DNA of 64,000 nt from assembly GCA_016187415.1 (NCBI GenBank), contig JACPJT010000001.1, positions 1-64,000 of the forward strand, read 5' to 3'. The stretch comes from Candidatus Aenigmatarchaeota archaeon. GTDB taxonomy: Archaea > Aenigmatarchaeota > Aenigmatarchaeia > CG10238-14 > SCSR01. Shown here one piece after another: positions 1 to 6,984 of the stretch (the stretch's first letter is position 1; every line of letters begins with the position of its first letter). A program made the translations under genes and the position numbers. The notes beneath the pieces are model-generated. The model did not search any database. It was not told where the DNA came from and saw only the letters and a list, made by a program, of their open reading frames with translations.

Positions 1-793
1 TCGAGACGCTTCAGGATAGGCAGACGCAAGTTAACTGTTGAAGTCTCTAGAGTCTTGTAATGAGGAGAAGGAGATGAATTCAGGAATAGCTCTGCGTATG
101 CGGAGTTTTGCTGATTCCCGGAGTCCGTGAAAATTAAATTCGGAAGGATCCTCCGTGTCCGTACCAAGAACCGTCACAGGTAGACTCGCTGAGAAGGCGA
201 AGGTGTGTTGGGATAACCCAGTTTAAGGAACTCGGCAAATTAGCTGCGTAAGTTCGCGAGAAGCAGTGCCTGTGGTTTTCCGCAAGGGGAACTGCAGGTC
301 GCAGTAACAAGGGAGAGGCGACTGTTTAACAAAAACGCTGGAGACTGCAAGCCTGAAAAGGTTAGTACAGTCTCTGATGTCTGCCCAGTGGTGGTGTGTG
401 AAATGCGGGTTCAACCGTAAGAAGCCCCACTAAACGGTGGCGGTAACTCTGACCGTCGTAAACCGTCTGAAGGGCTTAACGACTTCTCCACTGTCTTGGA
501 CTGGGACCCAGTGAAATTACTATTCAGGTGAATAGGCCTGAGACCTCCTGTGGGAAACGTAGACCCCGTAGAGCTTTACGGTAGTCTGTTGTTGCAGTAC
601 GCTTTTGGCTGCATAGTGTAGGTAGTACTCGCTACTAGGTCTTGCTTGCGGGCAAGACTGAGAGGAAAGTGTAACACTACCCTTTCGAAACTGTATTGCT
701 AACTCGAAAGAAGACAGCATCAGATGGACCGTTCGGCTGGGGCGGTACACCCTTTATAAAGGATCAAGGGTCTCCTAAGGTTTCCTCATCCGG

Positions 794-900
794 GTCATAA
801 TGTGAGTTGCAGTTGCGACTGTGATTGCAACCTTTGATTTTGAAACAATATGATAAGCGAGGTAGCTGATGAGTCGCAGAATTTTCGATTCACATTACCC
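794..900 (+). other. ORF-less 107-nt insertion in 23S rRNA, candidate intron
   Basis: Haloarcula 23S rRNA (recalled) has CCGG-GACAGAGAC-CCGG at this hairpin. Here CATCCGG (787-793) and GACAGAAATCCGG (901-913) are separated by 107 extra bases. The ends are complementary. GGGT (792-795) pairs with ACCC (897-900), and AATGTGA (799-805) pairs with TCACATT (890-896). A 3-nt bulge CAT (796-798) lies on one strand and GAC (901-903) on the other, which is the bulge-helix-bulge layout used by archaeal splicing endonuclease. The cuts that motif predicts would leave two more bases in the hairpin loop than the comparison predicts, so an unspliced expansion segment remains possible. Confidence 0.55.
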
Positions 901-1048
901 GACAGAAATCCGGAGTAGAGTATAAACGCAAAAGGAAGCCTGATTGGATTTCGCCCAGCAAGAAATCCAAACGCGAAAGCGTGGGTTAGCGATACATCGG
1001 TGTCCATTAATGGGTGCCGGTGGTATGAGAAAAGCTACCTCGGGGATA

Positions 1049-1755
1049 TATTAAGTTGGGTTGGCGTTTCTTCAGGGAAATCCACTCCAGTTAGATTTAA
1101 ATATCGAGCAAAGTTACAGTAACTTTCATGGAATCGGAAAAATTCTTTGTGCTGGGTGCTCTTATGGGCGATGGCTGCTTAACAAGCAGGCCTAGTATAG
1201 GAGAATTCACGATTGAATTCGATCAGAAATCTAAGGAATGGTTAGAAATATTGTCTGAAAAATTCCTAAAATATTTCGGGAAAACTTCCGAAATAAGGAA
1301 AACGACAAAAGGATACTTCAGATTAAGAATCCATTCAAAAAAGATTTTTGAGGAATTGCAAGAGATGAAAGCAAGATTCCAAGAAATATTAGTAACTTCT
1401 GACGAATCTTCAAAAATCAAATTTCTACAAGGAATGTTTGATTCTGAAGGAAGCGTTCATAAATCGAAATTTAGAATAACTTTCTCGAGCAAGAGAGATG
1501 CGATAATCAACACGTGCAAATCATTGCTTGAAGAGTTTGGAATATCGACTGGTAAAATTTGGGTTTCCAAAGATGATGTAAAGATTCTTCCTATCTATGG
1601 AAGATGTTGTTTGCGGCTTTTCCAAAACAAAATCGATTTTACACATCCTGAGAAGAAACAAAAACTGAAATTAATCCTAACTTAGTACTCCAAAATGGGC
1701 CCGTGGCCGGTGAAAGCTCACTGCTTTTACTTTATGGGGTCTATTTATTTCCCAG
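1049..1755 (+). mobile_element. Archaeal rRNA intron carrying a homing endonuclease gene
   Basis: The universal peptidyl-transferase strand GGGGATAACAG is broken after GGGGATA (1042-1048). It resumes, in altered form, about 700 bases later before GCGAG (1764-1768). GGGA (1043-1046) can pair with TCCC (1750-1753). Each strand is followed by a possible bulge (TAT at 1047-1049, AGA at 1754-1756), giving predicted cuts after 1048 and 1755. Splicing there would yield GGGGATAAAAGAT. The intron encloses an intact LAGLIDADG reading frame and a perfect hairpin (AAAGTTAC/GTAACTTT, about 1110-1127) just before its start codon. Boundaries are inferred; the insertion itself is clear. Confidence 0.75.
1128..1685 (+). 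CDS. LAGLIDADG homing endonuclease in the 23S rRNA intron
   Basis: This is a 185-residue double-motif LAGLIDADG endonuclease. The first motif is FVLGALMGDGC (residues 7-17) and the second is FLQGMFDSEGS (99-109). Each has its acidic metal-binding residue (D15 and D105 by count). The length is typical of compact monomeric archaeal enzymes such as I-DmoI. Such enzymes cut the intronless rRNA allele so that repair copies the intron in. The frame is intact, so the element may still be mobile. The ATG follows a stable hairpin, which may influence translation from the excised intron. Confidence 0.92.
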   Translation: MESEKFFVLGALMGDGCLTSRPSIGEFTIEFDQKSKEWLEILSEKFLKYFGKTSEIRKTTKGYFRLRIHSKKIFEELQEMKARFQEILVTSDESSKIKFLQGMFDSEGSVHKSKFRITFSSKRDAIINTCKSLLEEFGISTGKIWVSKDDVKILPIYGRCCLRLFQNKIDFTHPEKKQKLKLILT

Positions 1756-2233
1756 AAAGATTTGCGAGTAAATTGACCTGGCGCGTTGGTGCGTCGTTGT
1801 CGGCTCCCCCTCTCCTGGGCGTGCAGTAGCGCCCAAGGGTATAGGTGTCCACTAGTCAAAAGGGGACGTTAGCTGGGTTCAGAACGTTGTGAGACAGTTC
1901 GGTCGCTATCTACAGGAGGTGTAAGTTGTCTGACTGAAAGGATGGTTAAGTACGAAAGGAACATCCGTCCGTGGCCTCTGGTATACCGGTTGTTAATAGC
2001 ATAGCCGGGCAGCTAAGCCATAGTGGATAAGTCCTGAAAGCATCTAAGGACGAAACCACCCGGAAATAATAGACAACTAATCTGATGGCTGGTCCGCAAG
2101 GATCGGTTGTCAGACGAAGACTGCCATAGACGATGGCGTTGATAGGAGAGCGGTGTAAGCACCAAGGATTCGTCCGAGGTGTTCAGCCGGCTCTTACTAA
2201 TCGTTTGAGATTGATGGACCTTTGATAAATGAC

Positions 2234-2250
2234 CTGTGCCTATGAATAGT
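2234..2250 (+). repeat. 17-nt direct repeat, left copy
   Basis: CTGTGCCTATGAATAGT lies just past the 23S rRNA 3' end and recurs identically at 3057-3073. The two copies bracket a single orphan gene on the minus strand. An exact 17-base repeat in direct orientation around one AT-rich gene suggests a duplicated target or attachment site, or a short homologous recombination scar. Confidence 0.8.
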
Positions 2251-2288
2251 AGAAAATTTTATATCTCAACAAGGAGAATTAGCCATGT

Positions 2289-2990
2289 TTATGAGATTTT
2301 TAAAACATAAAATGGTGGTGAGATAACTGCCACATGTCTTTTAGGAGCACGTGAGGTTTCTAAATCCCGAATATAAACACCGAAATCCGAATGTAATCTC
2401 CCTGCAATTTCCCTATATTCGTTTTCACCAATTAGATCGATCAGCGTAGGATGGCTTTTTAAATCACCTACGTTATGTGGTTGACCACGCGTGTATCGAT
2501 ATAATTCAGACATTCTCCTATTCCATTCATGATCACGTATTGGTATGTAATGCAACGGAATTTCATCAACAGTCATAATTCCCTGTTTAACAGCCTCTCT
2601 AATTTTTCCATACATAAACTCCACCTCTTTATTTCTTTTGGAGTCCAATTCTCTCGTGGTAGATTCTACTAGTGTAAATACGGCGCGCTCTATCGCCGAA
2701 CCACCACCAGCATAGTGAAGTACACTCTTACGTACCTCGGGTTGCCCACCAAACACATAGCCAGTATAACTTACATAAACCGTGGTAGACGATCCTTCCA
2801 TATGCACATCGATATCATATTCCGGAAACCTCTTACACAAGCCTATTAAAGTGCGCAGATCACCTGCGTGCTCTTGTAATTGAAATATAAGATTTGATCT
2901 ATTATCTAAAGCTGAGGTTTGAAGACGTAATCGTTCTTCTAATTCGGCTATATATATTTCTAGTTCAATTTCGCTAAGAGGCTTAGACAT
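2289..2990 (-). CDS. Uncharacterised protein in a repeat-flanked cassette
   Basis: About 233 residues; I do not recognise the family. The start chosen is the ATG giving MSKPLSEIEL rather than the upstream TTG. The first ~50 residues look helical and possibly coiled-coil (EIYIAELEERLRLQTSALDN). The middle is more beta-like (STTVYVSYTGYVFGGQ). A charged helical region and a basic C-terminus follow. There is no signal peptide or membrane segment. It is read toward the 23S rRNA gene and is alone between two 17-nt direct repeats (2234-2250 and 3057-3073). Its AT-rich codon use resembles other orphan genes in the window, which suggests acquisition as a cassette. Confidence 0.7.
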   Translation of the reverse strand: MSKPLSEIELEIYIAELEERLRLQTSALDNRSNLIFQLQEHAGDLRTLIGLCKRFPEYDIDVHMEGSSTTVYVSYTGYVFGGQPEVRKSVLHYAGGGSAIERAVFTLVESTTRELDSKRNKEVEFMYGKIREAVKQGIMTVDEIPLHYIPIRDHEWNRRMSELYRYTRGQPHNVGDLKSHPTLIDLIGENEYREIAGRLHSDFGVYIRDLETSRAPKRHVAVISPPFYVLKIS

Positions 2991-3056
2991 AATAAACAAA
3001 ATGATTTAAGATATTAATAGTTTTCATCCGGTCAAACTTAGTCATGAACAAATAAT

Positions 3057-3073
3057 CTGTGCCTATGAATAGT
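3057..3073 (+). repeat. 17-nt direct repeat, right copy
   Basis: Second exact copy of CTGTGCCTATGAATAGT (first at 2234-2250). It lies between the orphan gene and the 3' end of the exonuclease gene. The sequence after each copy differs, so identity is confined to the 17 bases. Confidence 0.8.
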
Positions 3074-3085
3074 GTGAATTAATTT

Positions 3086-3604
3086 TTAAAATTTGAACAA
3101 TTGTGGGAATTGATTTTGTAATTTCAGGAAAAGTTCTTCGGATGTATTCAAATCATCTTTGTTGTGTTCTTCAATTCCTTTATAATTTCCTATTCTATAG
3201 GACTTTGGAACATTGCTTCCTTTCACTTCTTCAAATGCTCTTTTGATTCCAAATTTATTTAACCAGAAAGTTAAACTCCTGTAGCTGTTGCCCAAGAATT
3301 GGTAAAGATCAAACCATTTCTTATTGTGTAGCATGCTCCAGATTTCCGGTTTCATTTTTCCGATAACTTCTAATCTAGCAATGATAAACGGCACATCAAA
3401 TTTCAAATTATTGTACCCAACTATTATTTCGTCGGAGCTTATGTATCGTAAAACTTTTAGACATTTGAAAATCATTTTTGGTTCGCTTTTAGTTTCCCAT
3501 ATTTTCCATTGGTGTATTTTGTCGTCTTTTTTGAGGCCGATTAAAATAATTTTATCTTCGTAGCCATTCAATCCGAGAGTTTCTATATCGAATGTTACTA
3601 CCAT
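3086..3604 (-). CDS. DEDD-family 3'-5' exonuclease, cas1 neighbour
   Basis: This 172-residue RNase H-fold exonuclease resembles the proofreading domain of family B polymerases. Exo I is the DIE triad in VTFDIETLG near the N-terminus. Exo II is in VGYNNLKFDVPF. Exo III is the final acidic region EEHNKDDLNTSEEL. There is no other domain, so it is a free-standing nuclease. The ATG at 3604 is preferred because it follows a GTGA-type ribosome site; a TTG upstream would overlap the end of cas1. It lies immediately downstream of cas1 and is probably cotranscribed. DnaQ-like DEDDh exonucleases can trim prespacers in some CRISPR adaptation systems, so a similar partnership is plausible but unproven. 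Confidence 0.8.
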   Translation of the reverse strand: MVVTFDIETLGLNGYEDKIILIGLKKDDKIHQWKIWETKSEPKMIFKCLKVLRYISSDEIIVGYNNLKFDVPFIIARLEVIGKMKPEIWSMLHNKKWFDLYQFLGNSYRSLTFWLNKFGIKRAFEEVKGSNVPKSYRIGNYKGIEEHNKDDLNTSEELFLKLQNQFPQLFKF

Positions 3605-3608
3605 ATTC

Positions 3609-4592
3609 TCACTTTTCAACAATCATGAAATTAAGGAAACTCTCCACTTCTTTGGATATCATCTTCTGGAATTTATTAATCTTTTCTTCATGCAATTTTT
3701 GCATTAGTATTTTTACACCAGATTTATTCAGATGAACACCGTCTTTCACTTTTTTAATGTGTTTGCTGGCTTTAAGCACGCTTTTAGTAACCAAACTGAT
3801 TACCACCCAATCAATAAACCAGTGCCTGAACCCTTCCATCATATCAAATGTTAGAAATGGTTTTATTTTATCGGCTTCTCCATGTAGCAATCCATAATAA
3901 GGATTAATGCCGTTTAACCAGAATTCTTTTTCTACAAAGTATCTTAAATAACCATAACCAAAAGATATTGCAGCATTGAACAAATCTTCTGGAGGATTTC
4001 TCGTCCTTAGTCCTTTAAAGCCTATATCCTCTGGTATTACATACTTTAAAGATTCGAAATATAGTCTGGCAGAAAACCCCTCCAAACCCATGAAATGTTT
4101 TCTCAATTCCTCATAATCGCCTTTCAAGAATTTAATTTTCTTTTCAATTCCCCTAATCCGGTTTCTATAGCTTGTGAGAATATCTGCAACACTAGGATTT
4201 GATTTTTTCCTGTTTCTGATTAGTTGTGTAAGTACATCAGCCTTAGCTCTTATGGAATTGAGAACAAACCTTCTAGCAAGAGCTATCTTTTTTCTTTGGT
4301 TTAAGTTCAGTTGCTTTTCCCATAGCTTCCAGATTTTAGGTTTGGTCCATGTCGGTATCAAGTAAATCAACGGGTTACCTGACTTGGAAAGTAGAACCAC
4401 ATCTATATCCCTTTCTACAAGTTCGAGCATGATGGCTTTTGATATCCTACCCTCACCGGCAAGATAGACACCTTTTATATCCCTTAGTTGATATCTAGTC
4501 TCAGTTCCGTTGGCATAAGTAATAACCAAATCTTCCTTCTCCTTACTCACCCTATAACCGAATTCACTTACGAAAACAATTTGGTCATACAC
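3609..4592 (-). CDS. cas1: Cas1 integrase, solo, without Cas2 or a visible CRISPR array
   Basis: 327 residues, normal length for Cas1. An N-terminal beta domain (1-85) precedes the helical catalytic domain. The metal ligands are present: E171 in GLEGFSARLYF, H237 in YYGLLHGEAD, and D250/E253 in TFDMMEGFR, with the typical NAAISFGYGYL helix before them. It should therefore be catalytically competent as a DNA integrase. The start is GTG behind AAGGAG. The next gene is a DEDD exonuclease; cas2, cas4, effector genes, terminal inverted repeats and a polB (as in casposons) were not seen here. It may be an orphan adaptation module, a remnant, or the integrase of an undescribed element. Confidence 0.9.
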   Translation of the reverse strand: MYDQIVFVSEFGYRVSKEKEDLVITYANGTETRYQLRDIKGVYLAGEGRISKAIMLELVERDIDVVLLSKSGNPLIYLIPTWTKPKIWKLWEKQLNLNQRKKIALARRFVLNSIRAKADVLTQLIRNRKKSNPSVADILTSYRNRIRGIEKKIKFLKGDYEELRKHFMGLEGFSARLYFESLKYVIPEDIGFKGLRTRNPPEDLFNAAISFGYGYLRYFVEKEFWLNGINPYYGLLHGEADKIKPFLTFDMMEGFRHWFIDWVVISLVTKSVLKASKHIKKVKDGVHLNKSGVKILMQKLHEEKINKFQKMISKEVESFLNFMIVEK

Positions 4593-4804
4593 AAAACTCC
4601 TTAAATATAATTAAAGATAAAAAGACCTGATTTCTTGTGTACCCCTCCTTGTTCTAACATACACATAAAACGATATTCCGATACATCGTCAAATATGTTG
4701 AATATTAGATTTTAGACCAAGTGTTGCGATAAGTGGTGTTATCAGAAACCCAATAAAAGTGTTACAAGTCTTTCAGAAAAATTCAACATTCTTCCCTATT
4801 AAAG

Positions 4805-5200
4805 CTATTTCAACTGTTTCAGAGTCTTTATTTCCATGACCTCGAAGTACGCTATCTCTCCGCCAGGCTGCACTTTTTCTTTCACTTCTTCTGGTATGTC
4901 CAGCTCAAGCGTCTCGTAAGTTTCCATATCCATAAGCTGAGCCTTGTTTCCAACAACAGCCAGCACTTGCGCCTGTTTCTTCAGAATTATCGGGACAGAA
5001 ACTTCTTCATGGCTCGGCGCTATCATGCTTCTTCTTCTGTCGTCAAGCAGTCCCATAGCTTCGATTCTTACTTTCGCGGCGCCGTGCTTGCCCGAAGTGG
5101 ATACCTGAACCTTCTCGACTCGGCAGGGCACGTCTTCTATAACTACAAAACTGCCTGGCTTCAGATCCTTGATTCCTGTTCTAGTCGTCTCTCCAACCAT
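4805..5200 (-). CDS. Translation factor aIF5A
   Basis: This 131-residue protein has the two-domain aIF5A layout: an SH3-like N-domain (1-68) and an OB fold (69-131). Lys38 in the loop STSGKHG is the conserved site of hypusine modification. aIF5A binds near the ribosomal E site and helps peptide-bond formation and termination. The modifying enzyme, deoxyhypusine synthase, is encoded at 26763. The gene starts 5 nt after the histone stop on the same strand, so the two are probably cotranscribed. Confidence 0.95.
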   Translation of the reverse strand: MVGETTRTGIKDLKPGSFVVIEDVPCRVEKVQVSTSGKHGAAKVRIEAMGLLDDRRRSMIAPSHEEVSVPIILKKQAQVLAVVGNKAQLMDMETYETLELDIPEEVKEKVQPGGEIAYFEVMEIKTLKQLK

Positions 5201-5204
5201 TGGA

Positions 5205-5411
5205 TCATCGCTTGCTCGCTAAAATAATATCTTCCCTTTTGATGGTCACTCTTTTAGCATGTTCGCACAATTTTACAGCTTCATGAGCCATTTGTTCGGA
5301 CATCTCGAGTAGAGATTCCTTCAGAGCAATCAGTGCGGAATGAGAAACCCTTTCAGCTCCGGCTTCTCTTGCTATTTTCTCCAACGGTAATAACGGAAAG
5401 TCTTTGACCAT
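5205..5411 (-). CDS. Archaeal histone
   Basis: A single histone fold of 68 residues with almost no tails. Recognisable parts are LPLEKIAREAGAERVS (helix 1 and loop), the long middle helix ALIALKESLLEMSEQMAHEAVKL, and the C-terminal KRVTIKREDIILASKR. It should dimerise and wrap DNA as archaeal histones do. It is the first gene of a likely histone-aIF5A operon, with an AT-rich TATA-like element (TTATATTAAG on the minus strand, about 5437-5446) about 26-35 nt before its ATG. A SET-domain protein is encoded at 24414. Confidence 0.95.
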   Translation of the reverse strand: MVKDFPLLPLEKIAREAGAERVSHSALIALKESLLEMSEQMAHEAVKLCEHAKRVTIKREDIILASKR

Positions 5412-5469
5412 ACTTCAACTTATTTGCGCAAATAACTTAATATAACTTTCTTATAGTACAAGTGTAGGC
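5412..5469. promoter_or_regulatory. Divergent promoter region, histone and nob1
   Basis: 58 bp between two divergent starts. It contains TTATATTAAG on the minus strand for the histone and CTTATAGTAC on the plus strand before nob1. A perfect 14-bp palindrome, ATTTGCGCAAAT, lies close to the histone ATG and could be a regulator site. This is a sequence-only assignment. Confidence 0.45.
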
Positions 5470-5949
5470 ATGAAAGCAGTCTTAGACACGAGCGCATTCA
5501 TCTATTTGAACAATTTCAGGATGTTTGAGAAGGTTTACACTGTCACCGATGTATTGGACGAAGTCAAGGACAGGATAAGCTCGTTGAAGCTTTCCGGCAT
5601 CGAGATGAAAGTTCTTGAGCCGGCAGAAAAGTCTGTCAACGAAATCAAACTAGCGGCAAAAGAGACTGGGGACATCAGCAAGTTGTCGAAAACAGACATC
5701 AAAGTGCTTGCACTGGCAAAAGAAAAAGGGCTCGTCCTTGTGTCAGATGACTATAATGTGCAGAATGTTGCTGAGAAAATAGGCATAGACTACATCTCAT
5801 TGTTCAACAAAAGAATTACAAAGCTTGTAAAGTGGGGGAACTATTGCATAAACTGCGAAAAATTCTATGGCAAGAAAATTTGCCCGAAGTGCGGGAATGT
5901 CTTGACCAAAAGGCGAGTGAGTGAAGAGTTTATAAATAAGCAAAATTAA
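5470..5949 (+). CDS. nob1: Ribosome maturation endonuclease Nob1
   Basis: 159 residues: an N-terminal PIN domain and a C-terminal zinc ribbon, the archaeal Nob1 layout. The PIN acidic residues are D6 (VLDTSAF), E31 (VLDEVKD) and the pair in LVLVSDDYNV. The ribbon has CINC and CPKC pairs (YCINCEKFYG, KICPKCGNV). Nob1 cuts the 3' end of 16S rRNA during small-subunit maturation. The gene diverges from the histone-aIF5A pair and precedes tfb in the same direction. Confidence 0.93.
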   Translation: MKAVLDTSAFIYLNNFRMFEKVYTVTDVLDEVKDRISSLKLSGIEMKVLEPAEKSVNEIKLAAKETGDISKLSKTDIKVLALAKEKGLVLVSDDYNVQNVAEKIGIDYISLFNKRITKLVKWGNYCINCEKFYGKKICPKCGNVLTKRRVSEEFINKQN

Positions 5950-6036
5950 TTAAATTCGGGGGTTATAGAAAGGCTTAAATACTTTACTGATTATAGATAA
6001 TCTAACAAATCTGACCTTACTTAAAAGTGATAAATA

Positions 6037-6984
6037 ATGCCAAAAGGACCAGCGCCAACACAAAGCAAATACGGCAAAAAGTGCCCGGAATGCAGCAGCA
6101 CCAATTTTATCGAAGATTCTACAAGGGGAGAACTTGTCTGCGCTAAATGCGGTCTTGTTATGGAAGAGGAAATGATAGATACCGGTCAGGAATGGAGAGC
6201 TTTTGATACAGAACAGATGTCAAGAAGGGCCAGAGCGGGTGCTCCGTTGACATTTACAAAGCACGACAAAGGCCTGACCACGGAAATCGGCAAGGGTGTA
6301 GGCGAGCTTTACAAAGTCCCTACAAAGAAAAGAGCCCAGTATTACAGATTGACAAAGTGGCACAAGAGGTTGATCAAGAGCAAGGACAGGAACTTGTCTT
6401 TCGCCTTGTCTGAATTGCAGAGAATTGTCTCATTTTTGAATTTGTCCAGAAGCGTCCATGAAAAGATTGCAAGATATTATGAACAGGCTGTCAACAAGGG
6501 ACTGGTCAGGGGAAGATCAATAGAATCTGTCATCGCAGCTTTGACTTATGCCGTCTCAAGGGAATTCGCTTCACCAAGAACTTTGGACGAGATTGCAGAA
6601 GCGTCTGGCGAAGACAAGAGGGAAATCGGAAGAACTTATCGTTATATTTCAAGGGAGCTTGAGATCAGAATACTTCCCGCAGAACCAGTAAGCTATGTTC
6701 CAAGATTTTGTTCAATGCTCGGGTTGAGCGACAAGGTCATGGCAAGGGCAATTGACATTCTGAAGAAAGCCAAGAAACACGACATCACTTCAGGCAAGGG
6801 TCCTACAGGCGTGGCGGCTGCAGCTATTTACATTGCATGCGTCCTTGTCGGCGAAAAGAGAACACAGAGGGAAGTTGCAGACACAACAAACATAACAGAA
6901 GTGACAATCAGGAACAGGTACACAGAACTTGTTAAGAAACTCGAATTGGAAACCGAAATGGAAAAACGCGCTAAAGAAGAGTGA
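6037..6984 (+). CDS. tfb: Transcription initiation factor TFB
   Basis: 315 residues. The N-terminal zinc ribbon has C16, C19, C35 and C38. The B-reader/linker region contains RRARAGAPLTFTKHDKGLTT. Two cyclin-like repeats follow (roughly residues 115-210 and 212-305), the second containing GKGPTGVAAAAIYIACVLVGEKRTQ with its helix-turn-helix. TFB binds the TBP-TATA complex and recruits RNA polymerase. A TTAAATACTTT element lies upstream and GTGAT precedes the ATG. Its stop overlaps the possible GTG start of the next gene. Confidence 0.97.
   Translation: MPKGPAPTQSKYGKKCPECSSTNFIEDSTRGELVCAKCGLVMEEEMIDTGQEWRAFDTEQMSRRARAGAPLTFTKHDKGLTTEIGKGVGELYKVPTKKRAQYYRLTKWHKRLIKSKDRNLSFALSELQRIVSFLNLSRSVHEKIARYYEQAVNKGLVRGRSIESVIAALTYAVSREFASPRTLDEIAEASGEDKREIGRTYRYISRELEIRILPAEPVSYVPRFCSMLGLSDKVMARAIDILKKAKKHDITSGKGPTGVAAAAIYIACVLVGEKRTQREVADTTNITEVTIRNRYTELVKKLELETEMEKRAKEE

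Larger units (their letters stand above)
1..2222 (+). rRNA. 23S ribosomal RNA, 3' part, interrupted
   Basis: Domains IV to VI of an archaeal-type large-subunit rRNA. Recognisable landmarks are the helix 69 hairpin (433-455), the GACCCCGTAGAGCTTTAC block (562-579), the P-loop region GGCTGGGGCGGTAC (735-748), AGAAAAGCTACC (1028-1039), TTGTCGGCTC (1797-1806), GAACGTTGTGAGACAGTTCGG (about 1881-1901) and the sarcin-ricin loop (1949-1960). The 5' part lies outside the window. Two insertions interrupt it (794-900 and about 1049-1755). It differs from the universal consensus at several residues in the peptidyl-transferase and factor-binding centres, and the core of helix 71 is missing. The 3' end is placed near 2222 by comparison and is approximate. 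The identity as 23S is certain; whether this copy is functional is not. Confidence 0.93.

Noticed and set aside
223..1007. Short protein frames within the 23S rRNA gene
   Set aside because: They overlap conserved rRNA helices and have no coding character, unlike the LAGLIDADG frame.
3086..4592. Casposon
   Set aside because: Cas1 is present but no family B polymerase, HNH gene, terminal inverted repeats or target duplication flank it.
4593..4804. Possible CRISPR array beside cas1
   Set aside because: No repeated unit of 20-40 bases with spacers is visible here or anywhere else in the window; the gap is simply AT-rich.
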